This document shows positions 63,616 through 64,000 of a stretch of 64,000 nucleotides of DNA, one piece after another (position 1 is the first letter of the stretch; the number at the start of each line of letters is the position of its first letter). Origin of the DNA: Neoarius graeffei (lineage: Eukaryota; Chordata; Actinopteri; Siluriformes; Ariidae). Location of the stretch: NCBI RefSeq assembly GCF_027579695.1, contig NC_083592.1:29950961-30014960 (forward strand), read 5' to 3'. The position numbers and the translations under genes are program-made. A model generated the notes under the pieces. It saw only the letters and a list, made by a program, of their open reading frames with translations. It did no database searches and was not told the DNA's origin.

Positions 63616-64000
63616 ATTGTAGTTTTTTACTAAAACTTGAAAATGCTGTTGGAAAGTGGTTTAGCACACTAAAATGGCGACTGCACAACAATAGACAGAC
63701 TCGGCAACATTAACGGAGCAGATGTAGTAATTTTGTGTTAAGAGTTATTGTGAATGTGTTTGTTTAGGAACAAAGCAAAATATTTGGTTTTTGTTAAGAG
63801 AATGTAACAAGAACAAAAGTGGTTATATTGCCTTTAGAGTAATTTTTTTTTTTTTTTGACTAAGCTGTGATAACAGTTTTCATTTCTCATGTACTGTGAA
63901 GATGTACTAAATCAGAATTCAAGAGTATTTGGTTATATATGTTTAATTTTAAGAGAATGTGTTTCCTGGGAATACTGAAGTAATGTGAATGTGTTGAATG
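63616..64000. other. No gene recognised
   Basis: AT-rich sequence with a poly-T run at 63845-63858; nothing further supported. Confidence 0.4.

Overview
The window is nuclear DNA of a teleost fish. This follows from the intron-containing gene copies, several Tc1-like transposons, tRNA-headed SINEs of the kind common in bony fish, hAT-like elements, Ty3/gypsy-family elements of the Gmr1 type and a Penelope-like element. The species cannot be fixed from sequence alone. A catfish-like genome is possible, but that is only an impression from the repeat families.

The host content is one gene present three times in tandem, all on the minus strand: a heat-shock-factor 5 (hsf5)-like gene. I could assemble it exon by exon. 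It has a non-coding first exon behind a conserved promoter, a coding exon with an HSF-type DNA-binding domain, and five further coding exons whose splice sites and phases all fit. Copy C (51741-57755, 378 aa) and copy B (27690-45500, 376 aa) read open throughout. Copy A (about 9505-22164) has lost the end of coding exon 5 and all but a relic (163-257) of the last exons. Each promoter region ends at the same breakpoint (22196, 47366, 58393), which marks the edge of the duplicated unit.

Region by region: 1-9000 is a repeat field with a fold-back Tc1, three SINEs, an old split repeat and a 5'-truncated gypsy fragment. 9500-22200 is hsf5 copy A, whose long intron carries a Tc1 that was itself invaded by a nearly complete Gmr1-like LTR element (10637-16305) and a hAT-like element (16998-18356). 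22380-26690 is a four-level nest: Tc1, then SINE, then hAT, then a palindrome and a second SINE. 26800-47370 is hsf5 copy B. Its 13.4-kb intron holds a TTAA-targeting element, a second Gmr1-like element (30009-38662) with a hAT inside its protease region, and an inverted Penelope-like element with hammerhead ribozyme motifs inside its integrase. 47367-50853 and 58394-63613 are matching Tc1/hAT composites following copies B and C. 50854-58393 is the compact hsf5 copy C.

Because the units are paralogous, several insertions have an 'empty site' in another copy, so insertion boundaries, target-site duplications and relative ages can be read directly. The Tc1 in the intron is shared by all three copies and predates the triplication. 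The LTR, Penelope, TTAA and most hAT insertions are private to one copy and are younger.
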